64,000 nt of DNA from Dreissena polymorpha (taxonomy: Eukaryota > Mollusca > Bivalvia > Myida > Dreissenidae): NCBI RefSeq assembly GCF_020536995.1, contig NC_068357.1, positions 68,632,230 to 68,696,229 on the forward strand. The letters run 5' to 3'. Position numbers and translations under genes: made by a program. Each line of letters starts with the position of its first letter. The first letter of the stretch is position 1. The notes under the pieces were generated by a model, which searched no databases, had not been told where the DNA came from, and was given only the letters and a program-made list of their open reading frames with translations. Positions 1 to 22,411 of this stretch are shown here, piece by piece.

Positions 1-500
1 ATTGTAGATGAACAATCTACTATCTCTGTCAAATAAAGCATAAACAAGTTTTACATTTTAGAAAGAATCTTAAACTCAAATCTTAACATAAATGTATACA
101 CTTATAGACAATAAAAACAAACAAACATTTGTAGATGTTTAATTTATCGCTTAATACGAATTTGTGATTTGAAGGCAAATAAACCCTATCAGCTACGACA
201 TATCGACATAAAAGAACGAACCAATATGATGATAAAACAATTTTACTACAGGTATTGAAATCATCGATTAAAAGCACGCTTCTCTAGTTAAAAGTTAAAC
301 AGCGGCAGTTGATATTAAAACCTTGACAGTAGAATATACTATATAAATGTTACATCCTAATTACCGGAATTTGACTTAACACTCAAACCGTCGTTTTCGT
401 CTGTAACCGAGTCTCTCATTGTTAACAGAGTCAAACAACAGTTAAGCAAAACTTATTCTCACTTCAGGCTGGGTTTTTGGGAACGATTCCAATACCACGT

Positions 501-9328
<8,828 letters not shown>

Positions 9329-9469
9329 TGTTTGTGTTTCCTTTTTTTTATATTTTAATATGAATGGAAATAATAATACGGCTAAATATCCAGTAATTCC
9401 ACGAACACCTTTACACAATAATTGTAAATAAGAATAAATTACACACTCAGATTTATTTTAAACATATAT

Positions 9470-11515
9470 TTACAAATAACCATTTGGTTCACAAAATTGA
9501 CTTCATGATTTAGAAACAATTGCGCATAAAGTGTTTGCTATCTTAATACAACATTGTGACAAAATGATTGAAAATGTGTTGACGTGAACCCTTTTCTTTA
9601 ACAAATGCATATTAAGCACGTAATTGCGCATAAACACGCAGCTCATGTACGGGTTATTAGTTGAGATAATGTTCCCCTATTTAGCATATAGGGACGTGTA
9701 ATATCACATGTTGTCCGTAAATGACACGCCGATGCATTTGACTACCGTACTGACTTAAACATTTGGATGCATTACATTAGCTGTAACAAGATTCAACGCA
9801 CTTCTGATATGACAATTACGCCAAAACTCAAATGATACAAATTGTGTAGGTCATCAAACCTTATTCCAGTGTACCAATAAAATAATGGAAGACACACTGC
9901 CTGTAGCCGGATAATCAAACAGCAGTTGAAAGACCTTAGCGTAGTATCCGCATTGCGGACACATAAGATAATTATACAATGTTTTACATTTTTAAGTCTG
10001 TGTATGTTAACAATAAGATTCGCATAGATTAGATTTGTATTTGACAATATTGTATTCTTAATTACGCAGAGGGAGTAAGCCATGATAATTTATATGGAGA
10101 CAGGTTGGTTTAGCCGTTTTATACCCTTTATTACTTGTATTATATTTTAAATTCCGCTTCCTTTCAGCCTCATCAGCCAGAAAGTTACTAGCGTTTATTA
10201 CGCATTAATATTCGCTCCATATCTCGATGAAAACCTAGCTGGTAATATATGTCAAGGCCCGTTTACAAATCGGGATACAAGTAAATCATAGAATAGGAAC
10301 TTACTCCTGAAAAAAACACAAAATGTAGTTTCAATGGTATATGTTCGGTAAACGATTGGTTGATAGTGCACTCAATATGCTTCTGTAGTTGCAAAACTGT
10401 TTCGATTGAACGATTTCCAAATGGGTTATGGAAAACGCCATTTGATCAATTTTGTCTATAAGTAAATAAATATAAAGTTCTTTGGTAATTACGCCTTACA
10501 GGGATCTATAATGGAACCGCTACTTAGTCTCGGAAAGCACGGAAGAACAAACAGGCGGTTCAATGTAATGGTATGTGGCAGGCTTATGGTGCTCTAAATG
10601 TGCGTCTGTATTTTTAAAACACGGCATACACACCAACATTGAATACCTTACAATAAAAAAAATATATGAAAATTGCAGATATAATTTAGAATTCATCCTA
10701 GCTTTCGCTAGTGTAGTAAAGGTGAGTTATATAGGTAGGATTGCTAGGGCACACTTGGGGATCTCACATAATGCATCGTCAGGCGCAGAACGAATACTTA
10801 AAAATTTTAAAAACATACACACGCAAAGAAAATATCGTTATCGAGTCGGCCGCAAGTCCAATACGTCACTGGTTAACGCAATTCTATATTCGCCCCCCTC
10901 CCCCTCCAAAGATTTTTTATGATTCAAGTGTTGCAGAGTTTAACGATATCCCTCGGAAACTTAAGTCGTCATAGCTGGAGCCTCACAGCGTTCGGAACAC
11001 CGTCAGTCTGTCAAATGGACTACAGAGTTCGGCCGCCTTCGACAGGATCATGCGAAATTAATTGCAGCCGTATTTGATATCTTTTTTTTTTCGTTTATTG
11101 AAATAATTTCGATGGCGACACGACACAGACGTAATGAACTTGCATTTCCAGATATTGGTTGGGTTAACTTAACATAACAGATGTGTTTAATAATGTAGTA
11201 GTGTGTATTTTTAACAAAATTTCGGGAAGCATACTTTTACGTGGTCGGTCTAGCTTATTTTTTACAAAGCAAACCATTTAATATAGTTTCCCAAATATAT
11301 ACTATTTGTTGTTTCCGCATGTGCATACGAATAACGAGATAAGATTGTTCATTCAAGTTATCCATTGTACAAGGACGGCGTAAGGAAAAAATAAGCTAAC
11401 GCGTAGTGTAAAAGATTTAGAATGGCGTAATGTCAATAACTTACTCGGACGTGCAATCAGCTCGTAAAAGATCAGTTTGGGGCGAGCGCTGAGTTATACA
11501 CAAGTGGACGAGTTT
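9470..11515 (-). promoter_or_regulatory. 5' flank of the transporter gene, paralogous to the EF-hand gene's 5' flank
   Basis: No coding exon is recognised here. The stretch lies directly upstream of coding exon 1 and is visibly homologous (roughly 85-88% by eye in the best part, 9790-10085) to 20085-22410, which lies upstream of the EF-hand gene in the same orientation. Near its distal end, minus-strand sequence AGCTGATTGCACGTCCGA is followed by gtaagt at about 11443. The same donor is conserved in the paralogue near 22341, suggesting a shared non-coding first exon. It could also be an old dispersed repeat: one plus-strand frame reads KDLGVVF, which is reminiscent of LINE reverse transcriptases. 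Confidence 0.5.
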
Positions 11516-12213
11516 AAGTATTACAGTTAAGTACCCCCATCTTTATCCATATTCCAGCCATCATGTTTTGAAAATCCCTTTTGTTAATTTAACCATAAGA
11601 GTGTCATTTACTAAAAAATCTTGCTTTGTTACTGGGTATATTGCCCTTATTGTATATTTTGTATACTTGGGTGAAATAAACGTTTTGTTATGTTCTGTTC
11701 TGCAAAATATTCATCTGTTTGCAAAATATTAAGATGTCCGATTTTGAATTGAATCACCGATGTTTTAATAGATGGAATACATCTAGGTATAGGTTTTGCT
11801 ACTCCTTTCCAACTTCCTAAATAATTATCACCTAGGAAATGTATGTTAGTTATTTTTCTAAGTAGATTCGACCTAACCATGTCATGTGAAAATTATGTTT
11901 ATATGACTATATTGTTCTGTAAACTCATGTGTTGCAATTGTAACTTGAGTAAAATAAAGTTATATTTTGTTCTGTTTTGTTCTATATGTTAAATGATTTA
12001 TGTTACGAACGTCGCGGAGTAAAACATAGGGTTCATTTCATTTGTTCAAAACATGTTATTTAAGGTATATGCGTATATGCGCACTATGACATATTATATA
12101 TTTTATGTTATCAACACTTAACATGTATATGCATTTTCAAAGTCTGGCTGATCATACTAGTTTATCTAATAAGCATAAATGGTTCTATGAATATCAGAGT
12201 CAAATAACACGAG

Positions 12214-12398
12214 GTCGCCGTGGTGTAATGGTTATGGTGTCCGCCTAGCGACCGGGAGATCACGGGTTCGCAGCGTTCTTTAAACCCCCCACCCCAATAC
12301 AACAACTACTGGTTCTAGGCCCAGGAAACGGACTCGAGTGCGTTTCAATAAGCCTAAGTCTTTCGATGCAATCGAGCTAAAATAAAAAGGTTTAAACT
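12214..12398 (+). mobile_element. tRNA-derived SINE with 12-bp target-site duplication
   Basis: The body begins with a tRNA-like head: an A-box-like block (TGGTGTAATGG) and a B box (GGGTTCG) about 35 nt further on. It continues into a non-tRNA body and ends in an A-rich tail. It is flanked on both sides by AAATAACACGAG (12202-12213 and 12399-12410), the target duplication expected from LINE-assisted insertion. A divergent relative of the head is seen at 35387. I do not assign a published family name. Confidence 0.85.
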
Positions 12399-12496
12399 AA
12401 ATAACACGAGTTATATTTCCGCACTGTGGTAGTTTGTCCCAATGATACCACACACAGCTGTAATGCTATTGAACTCGACACCATATTCAATATTCA

Positions 12497-12993
12497 AGGG
12501 GCATTTTCACAGATTTTGGCATGTTTTGAAGTTTGACATTAAATGCTTTATATTGATAAATGTTAACGTTAAATTTGAAAAGCTCCAGTAAAAAATCAAA
12601 AATAAAATTAAAAAAGGAAGAAAAGTAGCCCGCAGCAGAGCTCGAACCAGTGACCCCCGGAATCCTGAAGTAATAACGCATTTGCCAACTGAGCTATCCT
12701 GCCAAGCATACATAAAACGCGTATTTTAAACGTTATATAAGCAATATTCGTAGTTTCACAAATTTAAACGACAACAACAGAACTCTCCAAATTATTTAAT
12801 CGTTTCGCGTTGCAACGCTTTATAATTTTAAGGTTTTTTAAATCGTCAAAAGATGCATATAATGGCTATATTATACAATGGCAAATGTTCAGTAATACTG
12901 TTTCCTCACAAATATCATAACAAAACCGAAAATTTGCGAATCTAAAACAACTTTTTTCAATTTTGTCAACTTACCAAACCGTGAAAAGATCCC
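12497..12993 (+). mobile_element. TTAA-type inverted-repeat element with internal tRNA-like promoter, copy 1
   Basis: Non-autonomous element of about 500 bp with imperfect terminal inverted repeats (AAGGGGCATTTTCACAG at the left, and the reverse of GTGAAAAGATCCC at the right). Three further copies lie at 44195, 51026 and 59981. The TTAA flanks of this copy have decayed. Internally, on the minus strand, a tRNA-like block (about 12629-12710) carries TAGCTCAGTTGG and GGTTCGAGC, equivalent to Pol III A and B boxes. No ORF of meaningful size is present. Confidence 0.8.
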
Positions 12994-15067
12994 ATTCACA
13001 CACAATGTGACCTACAACTTATTTTAATTTATCTCCTGATTGTACTCGACGAAACAGAAATACAAAATACTCGTTTCATTTAGTTTTTGCAATACATATT
13101 AGGTGAGACACGTTAAATGACGTCACGCCTTGTCTGTCGTCTGTTGACATTTGATATATCGAATATTTCATTGAAATAATGTGGGTTTGAATCGTATGAT
13201 ATTGTCTGATTAATGTATGCTGTGTGCTTTGCATAGTATGCTGTGTTTTTGTTTGTGGTATTATGTGTGTTTTGCCATCACAAACACACAGCATACCAAA
13301 ACAGACGAAGAGCTTCATAAAATTAAGTAAGGATTATATTTTCGTATGTTATTACGTTGAGGCTAAAGAAAGAATCGTGCTCGGTAATATCGATTCGTTA
13401 CATGGTGCCTTCAATTGCCTAATGGCGTGATACATGGTTGTAAATGGATAACGAATTAGTAAGAAGACGTTTAACTAACAATATATGTCTCCGCCTGAAA
13501 GAAAGCAGCAGCTGAGTTGATCCCAATGGAATTGTTCCTTAAAACAGTCATTCGTCGGGGATAATCCACTGAATCTAAGACGTTCTTGATTCTACTATTT
13601 ATTTCGTACATTTAGTATTCTATGAAAAGCAATAAGTCATACATCGTCGGAGTTCTTCGAAAATAACTTGAGTCAAATTTGGTGCGATTTTGTGTGTGTG
13701 AAAAATTGTGTGTGTGTGAAAACCCTGGATATGCCATCCAATTTGATGCATAATTATCCTTGAGTGAGAAAATATGGGACAACAATTGTTAAACAAATTT
13801 TTACTACGAAAAATGGGTTTAGTTTAGTCATGAAACCTGAAGAGACAAAAGCCGCGTGAAAACATTATATATTATACTCAACATGTTGCAAAAGCATCAA
13901 TTGTATTTTATAACGTGTACATAGGAAAGTGTTTTATGAAATACACGAATTTATATTCATTAAACGCATGTAAGATGATAAAATGTAAAACATATGTTAA
14001 AAACATAACTTTCATTTTCCCGGATAACAGTATTTTCGCCTCACAAAAAGTTATCAAAAAAGAAAACGCGTTTCCGAAGAATACCAACGTATATACGGTG
14101 CCAAAACAAAAAACAATACAGTTTTTTATATTTTTTAAATAAAAAAGTACAAAGTATAAACGCTAAATGAGTAATAAGTTTACACTCTACAGTCATATAA
14201 ATGTCCACCGATACTTGCTAAATATATAAAAACTATGTTCACAGCTCGTTTCGTTTGTCAGTATTTCGATGAGGCACAAAACACCTTATATTTCTAACGG
14301 TTATAAACTTTAGGCCTTGCAACTATGTTCAATATATGAAGTAGCAATGTGTTAACAAAATTACCAATAAAAGAAAATTGTGACTAAACATTGAAGCTTA
14401 TCGATTAATCTGGTGACCCATAAATGTTGGAATCCAATTACAAATACAAAGTAAAAATATATATTGGGGCGATGTTAACATAATCGCAACTGCCGATAAA
14501 TGTACAAGTGAAACATGATAAATATCTTTTGGTAAGGTTGTAAATTCTGAGCCTATGAGTAAACATATAAACCTTATTCGCTATTGATTTGCAAAAAACA
14601 GGTATGCACACAACTCACATTTTCATTACTCCTAACATAGGTTGAAAATAGCATCTCGTTCAGATGCACAATTCGCTAGTTTTATTATGATCTGAATGTA
14701 ATCTTGACGGTAAGATGAATAGATGTTAAACATTCACGTTCATGATCTCATTATGAATAGAGCTGACTTGAATATGAATGCTTGCAGAAGATTATCATTT
14801 AAACATAACATATTACTCTGCCGGATATAATTATATTCGTTGTGCGCATAACAAGATGTTAAATCACACAGGTAGACGTTTTAGCAAATCAAAATACAAA
14901 TAGAAAAATACAAAATGAGAAGTCTATATAATGGAAAATATTGCTTGAGCATAGCAGAAGACGTGTGTTCCTCAGTACGCATCGCCGTAGACGGTCCTTC
15001 CGTACATGATACAGAAATTAAAAAAAAATGTCTTTATTCCAGACTTCAAAAACAGGCAAAACACTTC

Positions 15068-15069
<2 letters not shown>
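12994..15069. other. Intergenic stretch, no gene recognised
   Basis: AT-rich DNA without splice-bounded coding blocks that I can recognise. The only structure I see is an inverted repeat around 13220-13305, in which the arms read roughly GGTATGCTGTGTGTTTGTG and could form a hairpin, and short GT-rich tracts near 13690-13725. Short ORFs here have no family resemblance. Confidence 0.5.

Positions 15070-15161
<92 letters not shown>
15070..15161. repeat. (TA)n microsatellite
   Basis: About 92 bp of uninterrupted TA dinucleotides. It generates meaningless Tyr-Ile ORFs on both strands. Confidence 0.97.
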
Positions 15162-15163
<2 letters not shown>

Positions 15164-15431
15164 GGCGCCATGTGTTTTTCGTTATAAATCGTTTGTTTAA
15201 ATGCTATTTTAAAGAGTTTGTTACACCAAGCGATTGATTAATCTGTATGGCGTAACATATTGGGCATTTTATCGTTGCAAATGCCAGATTTCCTTCCCAT
15301 TCAGTGAATATCCGAAGAAGTATATAAATCGGACATGTTAAGTAGCCAGACGTTACATGTAGAGATCGGACGAATATGAGAGTAAATGATAATACAAACT
15401 ATACATTTTGTAAATAAAACGCAAGAAAGTG

Positions 15432-15432
<1 letters not shown>

Positions 15433-15489
<57 letters not shown>
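15433..15489. repeat. (TA)n microsatellite
   Basis: About 57 bp of TA dinucleotides, 270 bp from a longer tract of the same type. Confidence 0.96.
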
Positions 15490-15492
<3 letters not shown>

Positions 15493-15932
15493 TTAGCATC
15501 TGAGCCTTATAAAATCTACTTAAAAAACTAATTCTCATTACAACAATCATTATTTTTACAAGAGTTTTGTCGCAGACAAATAAGTTTACTTATACCGGGT
15601 CAAAGTTGTCAGGTTAAGCTTAAGTAGTCCTCGGAAGATAAAGATTTTAGTGTTCACACATTTCTGTAACCGAAGCAATCACATTGGGCGACAGAAAAAG
15701 GCAATCGGTTTCATTTCGTTTATATGATCCTCTAACCTAAAACGCAGATTCGTCAACCTATTGTTATTTCTATTTTAAGATGTCGCATCGTACGCATTCT
15801 AGTCTTCAATTGTTCATGTAACCATAGAAACCACATTTTTTGAAGGACAAAAAATGAGACGTGATTTATTCCCATATGATCTTCTATCAACTGTCAGACA
15901 CGATCTTCATTGATTAAGTTCTGTTTCAGTTA

Positions 15933-18900
15933 TCACATCATCCAGGGTTTTTTTATCGGACAAACATTCTGAAATGACGGAATATTCCCAATTTAGACTT
16001 ATAACTTCATACAAAGTTTGATCAAACCAGCTGAGGAAAAGTGTGTTTCAGGGTCCAGATAATTCAAACATGTTTCTACGGTAGCGGTTGAAATACCCTT
16101 ACATTGAGTCATGGGTCCAGATAATTCAAACATGTTTCATCGGTAGCGGTTGAGATACCCTTACATTGAGTCATCGAAGGTAAATAATCCCATTGAAATA
16201 CCCTTACATTGAGTCATCGAAGGTAAATAATCCCATTGAAATACCCTTACATTGAGTCATCGAAGGTAAATAATCCCATTGAAATACCCTTATATTGAGT
16301 CATCGAAGGTAAATAATCCCATTGAAATATCCTTACATTGAGTCATCGAAGGTAAATAATCCCAGAATAGGAGAACATGACTGATAGTCACAATGATACA
16401 AATATACAAAGTTCTAAATACCTTAGAACGAGCCACAATGTTGTTTAAACGTTGATAACCGTGTATAAATGCATGGGTATAATTACCCAAGTCCACCCGG
16501 CCGTCCCTTTCTACGTCAACCTCGTCCATCAACTTCTGGACCAGGTGATCGGACGAGTTGTCTCCAAGGTCACGTAAGAACGACTTTACCTCTCTGGTTA
16601 TCAAATTGAATTTATATATGTCATTGGCAGACGAGACAAAATTTTGCATTCGGTTATTTTTTCATTATTTTTTATTAAACCTTTACATAATCTGTATAGT
16701 TGAGATATGTTTTATAATATGCAAATACCTTATGTTAATAACAATTAAAAGCAGGCATTTTTATGATGACTTTTTGCCATCTTTAATAACTGAAACGCCA
16801 ACAAAGTTTTGTGCTAATATTGTACTCCGTTATGGTGACTGATTTCTGTCACATCGTTCAAGCGTGTAGAGCGCATGTGTCGTTCTTAAGATTGGCATGC
16901 TCTATATTTTGCGCACTTCAATAATGGTCATAAACATGATATGTTCTGGTAAATTATGGCTTATTCTGGCGTGTTGTTTTGTGGGTGTTGTCTAAACCCA
17001 CAAACGAAACAGAGCGATACGGCCAGAAAACAGCCACCATACAAGATATACAAACGTAAAAAGCTTACTCAAGGCTCCGTTGCCATCTTTGTCGTACAAG
17101 GTGAAGAGATCCTTTAGGCTCTCACCCTCGGGCTTAATGGACATGGCAAGGTACATCTTGAACTCCTCGAGATCAATGGTCCCGCTTTCTGGAACGTACA
17201 TGAAAGTATCTTAACCATGTTCACGGTGACACTGATTTCGAACTGCACGTAATTTGTATATGTATGAATATTTGAACGAACAAAAATAAAGTGGAAAGGA
17301 TTATAATACTTTAAGACCAAACTTTCAGAAATATTATCAAAACGGGTGTTGTTTACAATGTTTTTAATTTCATAAACTGTTGTTTTTTGTGTATCGGTAC
17401 CGTTCAAATTTAAAGAAATATCAATGAGCAAACAAATGTGATGGCATTTTGGTAAAAAATCATTTAAAAAATCATTTACTTATACATAGATCTTTGAGGG
17501 ATTTATGTAAAGCAAAATTTGAGGATTGAAAACGTGTATCACACCAATCCGTCAAGTATACTTTTTACAAATTGATAGTTAAGAAAAAATTCAAATTAAA
17601 CATTACAACACTAAATTATAATTTAACGACTGTTGCTATTGCGTTCCATTATATACATGTAGTTTCAGCACTATATGATACCAGCTTTCATCCTTACATC
17701 ATCATCATATGGTGCGTTTTGTTCAATGTCATAGTAAGAAGCACGTTTGCTAATATTGATCAAATAACGATTTTTGCAATAATTCTGCAATCAAGCGAGA
17801 AACTATATTGACGGACTGATTAAGCTGTTGCAAATTTAATAATAATACGTGTAGCAAATGTTGCCATATTTGTTTCACGGCAAACCCCTGTCAAAGAGAA
17901 GGTAAAATCGATTTTTTGTTCACTTCTAGCTAACATTAAGTCTGGTTCGGTGATTATAACAAATTATCGTGAATCCATTTTGAAGAAATAAAAAAAAACA
18001 CTTATTGCACCACACGCAAAATAATTTAGTCAATACAAATATAACGAAACAATTTTATGTCATATATATATGTTCGAGGTTGTATATGGCTTTAAAGCCG
18101 CCTTAGTTTGTAATGTGAAAATAACAAATCGTAGATAAGTTCCTATTCAAGCACATTTGAAAGACCAGCATTAGGCTCGTTTTCTTTGATGCCATAAGAA
18201 AGGAAACAAACGTCCGGAGACATTCTTAGGCGAGAAGTTCGTTAAGCAAAAGAATCTTTAACTTGGGGCAAGTGATCTATTCACTACACAATAGAAAAAA
18301 CAACAGCATCAAAAATATAATATGATTTCAAGATTCGGGGTTTCAATCAGCCTTTTCAAAAATATCAACACATGGTAACAATACGCACAATCTAAAATAA
18401 ATTTCAAACCGATAGCATCACAAGTTAAAGTTGAAAAAGCAATGCAAGAGATCATTAATTGGATTTCATTGCAAATTAATTACTAGTTTGTTAATACACA
18501 CCAGGGAAACATATTTGTAACTTTTGGAGGTAACATTAAAAGAATAGAATATATCAATATGCTTATTTGAGACCACAAATGAATGCAAGGAAACGCCAAT
18601 CTTCACAGAAATGCCAATCTAACTTAAAAAATTATCAAACTTACCGTCAGCGTCGAAGTCTTGCAGGAACTGTTTGACCACGGCGTCATCCGGGTTCTGC
18701 TTGTACACGACCTTCAGCAATGTCTTGAGTTCCTTCGCCTCGATTGTTCTATTTCCGTTGCTGTCGAGCATCATGAAGTACTCGGTGATCACTGTAGTAT
18801 ATTGGTTCTGATTTTCATCGTTGACAATAACAATGTTTGTTATTTCATACAATACAATCGCACATGATCGAGTATAATAACAACTTAGAATGTGTATGCT

Positions 18901-19546
18901 ACGTAAAACGTAACACCGCATTCGGCGAATATTATAAAGCATTCCGGAATGCTTATTCCGGACTATAAACGGTGTTACATTTTCATTAAGTTGTACGACA
19001 CGATAAACAGACAATTTATTAGTTTCCTTTTCACATTTTTGCGTACGAAACATGCATGTATATTACGAATAGCAGTTGACATTGCAGCCTATAGATTTAA
19101 TAAAGATAATTAACATTATCTAAATTTAATGCGCTATGAATAATTCTAATGAAGCCCATTTTTATAGGCATGATTTTGGTATTGTTAAGAGGAATCAGCT
19201 ATAAAGGAAATAATGTATGTGGACTCGATTGCCCAATCAGTCAAAGGTTATGACACAAGTGGAAGATTTCAGTTTAGCATTCGCATTATTAATCATTTAC
19301 TCTTAAAATTATGGTGTATCTTTTCTAATGAAATTACAATACGCATGTAAAGCAAAACGTTTAATAAGCATAAGACGTGAGAAAGCAACGTCTTTCATTA
19401 GCGCCTGTTTGTTACTCTAAACGCAATAAGCATACAAAAAGGAAAGATTATTGTCAAGAAGTATGCCATTAAAAAAAATATTTAAATAACTATACATTTT
19501 AATATAAATAAATATTAAAACACTTACGTTGATCTTCACTTGCCAT
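15933..19546 (-). CDS. Small four-EF-hand calcium-binding protein (calmodulin/troponin-C-like)
   Basis: Exon 1 is 19546-19528 (starts MASEDQ, ends phase 1), exon 2 is 18791-18645 (147 nt, phase 1-1), exon 3 is 17188-17069 (phase 1-1) and exon 4 is about 16593-16422. A possible last exon is 15968-15933 (ends KKPWMM, stop). EF loops: 1 DSNGNRTIEAKE (residues 16-27), 2 DADESGTIDLEE (53-64, created across the exon 2/3 splice), 3 starts DKDGNGAL (88-95), 4 DVERDGRVDLGN. Loops 1 and 2 have canonical ligands; loop 4 has Asn instead of Glu at position 12 and may bind weakly. Length is about 160 aa, as for cytosolic calmodulin-family sensors. The exon 3 donor leaves phase 1, but the obvious exon 4 acceptor needs phase 2, so a small exon or an alternative acceptor is missing from this model. 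The final exon is only tentative. Targets are unknown. Confidence 0.85.
16051..16366. repeat. Compound minisatellite in the last intron of the EF-hand gene
   Basis: Two 62-bp units starting with GGGTCCAGATAATTC (16051 and 16113) are followed by four full 43-bp units starting CGAAGGTAAATAATCCC (16175, 16218, 16261, 16304) and a partial fifth unit. Both unit types end in CCTTACATTGAGTCAT, so the short unit looks like a deletion derivative of the long one. The array stops about 55 bp before exon 4. Confidence 0.95.
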
Positions 19547-20084
19547 ATGTAACAAAACAAACAGACAAATGATATTATAATACGATTACTAATGATCATA
19601 ATATTACTTATAACAATACATTAAACACATTCAATAAAAAACTGAAAATGGGTCATGTTGCATCAATATCAACTTGAAAAATATTGAAAACCTCAATGTT
19701 CAATCACTCAACTCATAAAAGCTTCACATATATCTAACAATAAACTTGAATAAAGGATCAGACTCGTTTGACTAATCGTTTGAGAGTAAAAAGTTGACAT
19801 AAAATAAAATAAAATGTAAATGGTATGTCTTATATATGTTTCAGAGTTTGCGATTAAAGCCGTAAAGATCCTATATATTCTAGTAAATGCATTAAGACAA
19901 TTGCAGGCAAGAACTACCGAGAAGTGTCCAAGTGATGTTATTTTACGACCTTGGAAAAAACACATAAACACGTTGTCTTGCAACGACTTGGTACACATGC
20001 ACTCATATTTCAAAACTTGCCTCAACCATAAACTAGATAGGCCTTTCAGAGTGTGTTAAAACTACAATTATTTGGACAAATAAT

Positions 20085-22411
20085 TTTAAATGGTTCACAC
20101 AGTTGACTTGATGATTCAAAAGCAAGTGTGCCTATATGTTTTGGCTGAATGCAACACATCGGGATAAGTGAGCTTAAATTCTAAATTAAAGTGACGCGTT
20201 TAACATTATGTTAATGCTGGACCAATTCAGACTCATTGATTACTTTACGGTGCTCTTTTCGTACGATGACTTCCGTACAAAATCAAGTAAAGACCCAACT
20301 GAAGAGGTAGCTTATATAAACTTTTATTTTATGTAACTTAATGTATTATTGGTTTAATTACTCATATACTTTGCATATTTAATCTAAGACCTTAGAAAAA
20401 AATTATTGAGATGAGTTTACGTGAAAGCATCTCTTTAACAAATGTATATTTTGCCCGTGATTGCGCATAAGCACCCAGCTTCTGTACAGGTTATTTGTTG
20501 AGATAATATTCCACTTCTTAGCATTAAGAACGTGTCAGATCAAATGTTGTCCGTAAATGAAACGCCGATGCATACCTTTCAAAGTTAATTGTAATATGTT
20601 TACATTTCAATTCGAATGGTTTTACATAATATGTATGTATACATTTCTATTCATGGACAGTGCTTTACTTTGTAGGATCACATGGGATATTTGACTACCG
20701 CACTGACTTAAACATGTGGATGCATTAACTTAGCTATAACAAGATTCAACGCACTTCTGACATGACAATTATGCCGACATTCAAATTATTCAAATTGTGC
20801 AGGTCAACAAACCTTATTTCAGTGTACCACTTAAACAATGTCAGATACACTGCCTGGTGTCGGATAATCCAACAGCAGTTGAAAGACCTTGGCGTAGTAT
20901 TCGCATTGCGGACACATCCGATAATTACACAATGTTTTACATTTTTAAGTCGGTGTATGTTTACAATAAGATTCGCATAGATAAGATTTTTATTTGACCA
21001 TTCTGTATTTTCAAATACGCAGTGGTAGTAAGCCATGATATTCAAGATGGGAACGTCCATGCCAAGACAGGTTTTTTCCGCCGTTTTATATCATTTATTA
21101 CTTTCAGCCTTTATAGTAAGAAAGTTACATGCGTTTATTTTGTAATAATATTCGTTCCATATCTCGATGAAAGCCCAGCGGGTTATATATTTTAAGGTCC
21201 GTTTACAAATCGGGATACATGTAAATAATAGAATAGGGACTTAATCCCAGAAAAACACAAAACGTAATTGTAATGGTATATATTCGGTATACGATTGGTT
21301 GATGGTGCACTAAATATGCTTCTGTATTTGCAAAACTGTTTTGATTAAACGATTGCAAAATGGGTTATGGAAAACGCCATTTGATCAATTTTATAAGTAA
21401 ATAAATGTCAAGTTCTTGGGAAATACGCCTTTCCCGGGTCTCTAATGGAACCGCGACTTAGTGTCGGAAATCGTGGAAGAACAAACAGGCGGTAAAATGT
21501 AGTGGTATATTGCGCTAAATGTGCTTCTCTATTTTTAAACACTGGAGACACATCCAAATTAAATACCTTTCAGTAAAAACAAATAATATGGAAATTGCAG
21601 CTATAATTCAGAATTCGTCCTACCTTTCGCTAGTGCAGTATCGTTAGTCAATAAGGTAAGAGTGTTGGGACACACTTTGGATTATCAGATAATGCATCGT
21701 CAGGCGCGGAATGACCTAATAATCTTCGAAACACACACACAGAATATATCGTTCTAGAGTTTGTCTCGCGTCCCCAAAAGTCACTTTTTTACGCCCCCAC
21801 CCCAGATTTGTTTTGTATTCCAGTTTTGCAGAGTACAAAGTCATCCCTTAGAAACTTAAGTTCTCATAGCCGGAAAGTCACAGCGTTCGGAACAGTCAGT
21901 CTGTCAAATGGTCTACATAGTTCGGCAGCCTACGACAGTATCATGCAAAATTAACTGCACAAGTGTGTGATAAAAAAACATTTAATCGGAATATTTTCGA
22001 TGGTCACACGTCCCTTTTGTCGCTTGACACAGACATAATATAGTTTCATGTTTCGCTCTTATTGTGGCAAACTAAGCATTACACATTAGTTAAATAAACA
22101 TTATTGTGTGGGTTTTTTTATTCGGGAAGAATACCATTTGGTGGTCGGTCTAGCTTAATTCCTTACAAAGCAAACCATTACATATATTTCCCCATTTATA
22201 TTCTGATTTGTTTTTCAAATGATATAAATAACGAGATAAAATTGGTCATTCAAGTTCTCCATTGTAAAACGACAGCGGAAGGAAAAAATAAGCAAACACG
22301 TTGTTTGAAACATGTAGAATGGCGTAAAGGCAATGACTTACTCGGACGTGCGATCAGCTCGATAAAGAGTTTGGGGCGAGCGCTGAGTTTTAAACAAGTG
22401 GACGAGTTTAA
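20085..22411 (-). promoter_or_regulatory. 5' flank of the EF-hand gene, paralogous to the transporter's 5' flank
   Basis: This is a diverged copy of 9470-11515 in the same orientation relative to the downstream gene. It carries the conserved block ending CACGTCCGA followed by gtaagt (minus strand, near 22341), a candidate donor of a non-coding first exon. Homology with the transporter flank stops exactly where a TTAA element is inserted at 22412. No coding exon was recognised. Confidence 0.45.

Noticed and set aside
10575-10974. 115- and 77-codon plus-strand ORFs
   Set aside because: They overlap in different frames, lie in the shared 5' flank, and are not kept in the paralogous copy at 21.5 kb.
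12214-12300. tRNA gene
   Set aside because: A and B boxes belong to a SINE with target duplication; no matching acceptor stem.
14915-15237. Overlapping Tyr-Ile repeat ORFs
   Set aside because: Products of the TA microsatellite, open in several frames at once.
16051-16366. CRISPR-like array
   Set aside because: Units are contiguous without unique spacers, and the host is eukaryotic; it is a minisatellite.
20746-21060. 104-codon ORF repeated at 27821 as a conserved gene
   Set aside because: Conserved only because of the tandem duplication; the older paralogue at 9793-10083 keeps a similar frame, but both strands look alike and no domain is recognised.
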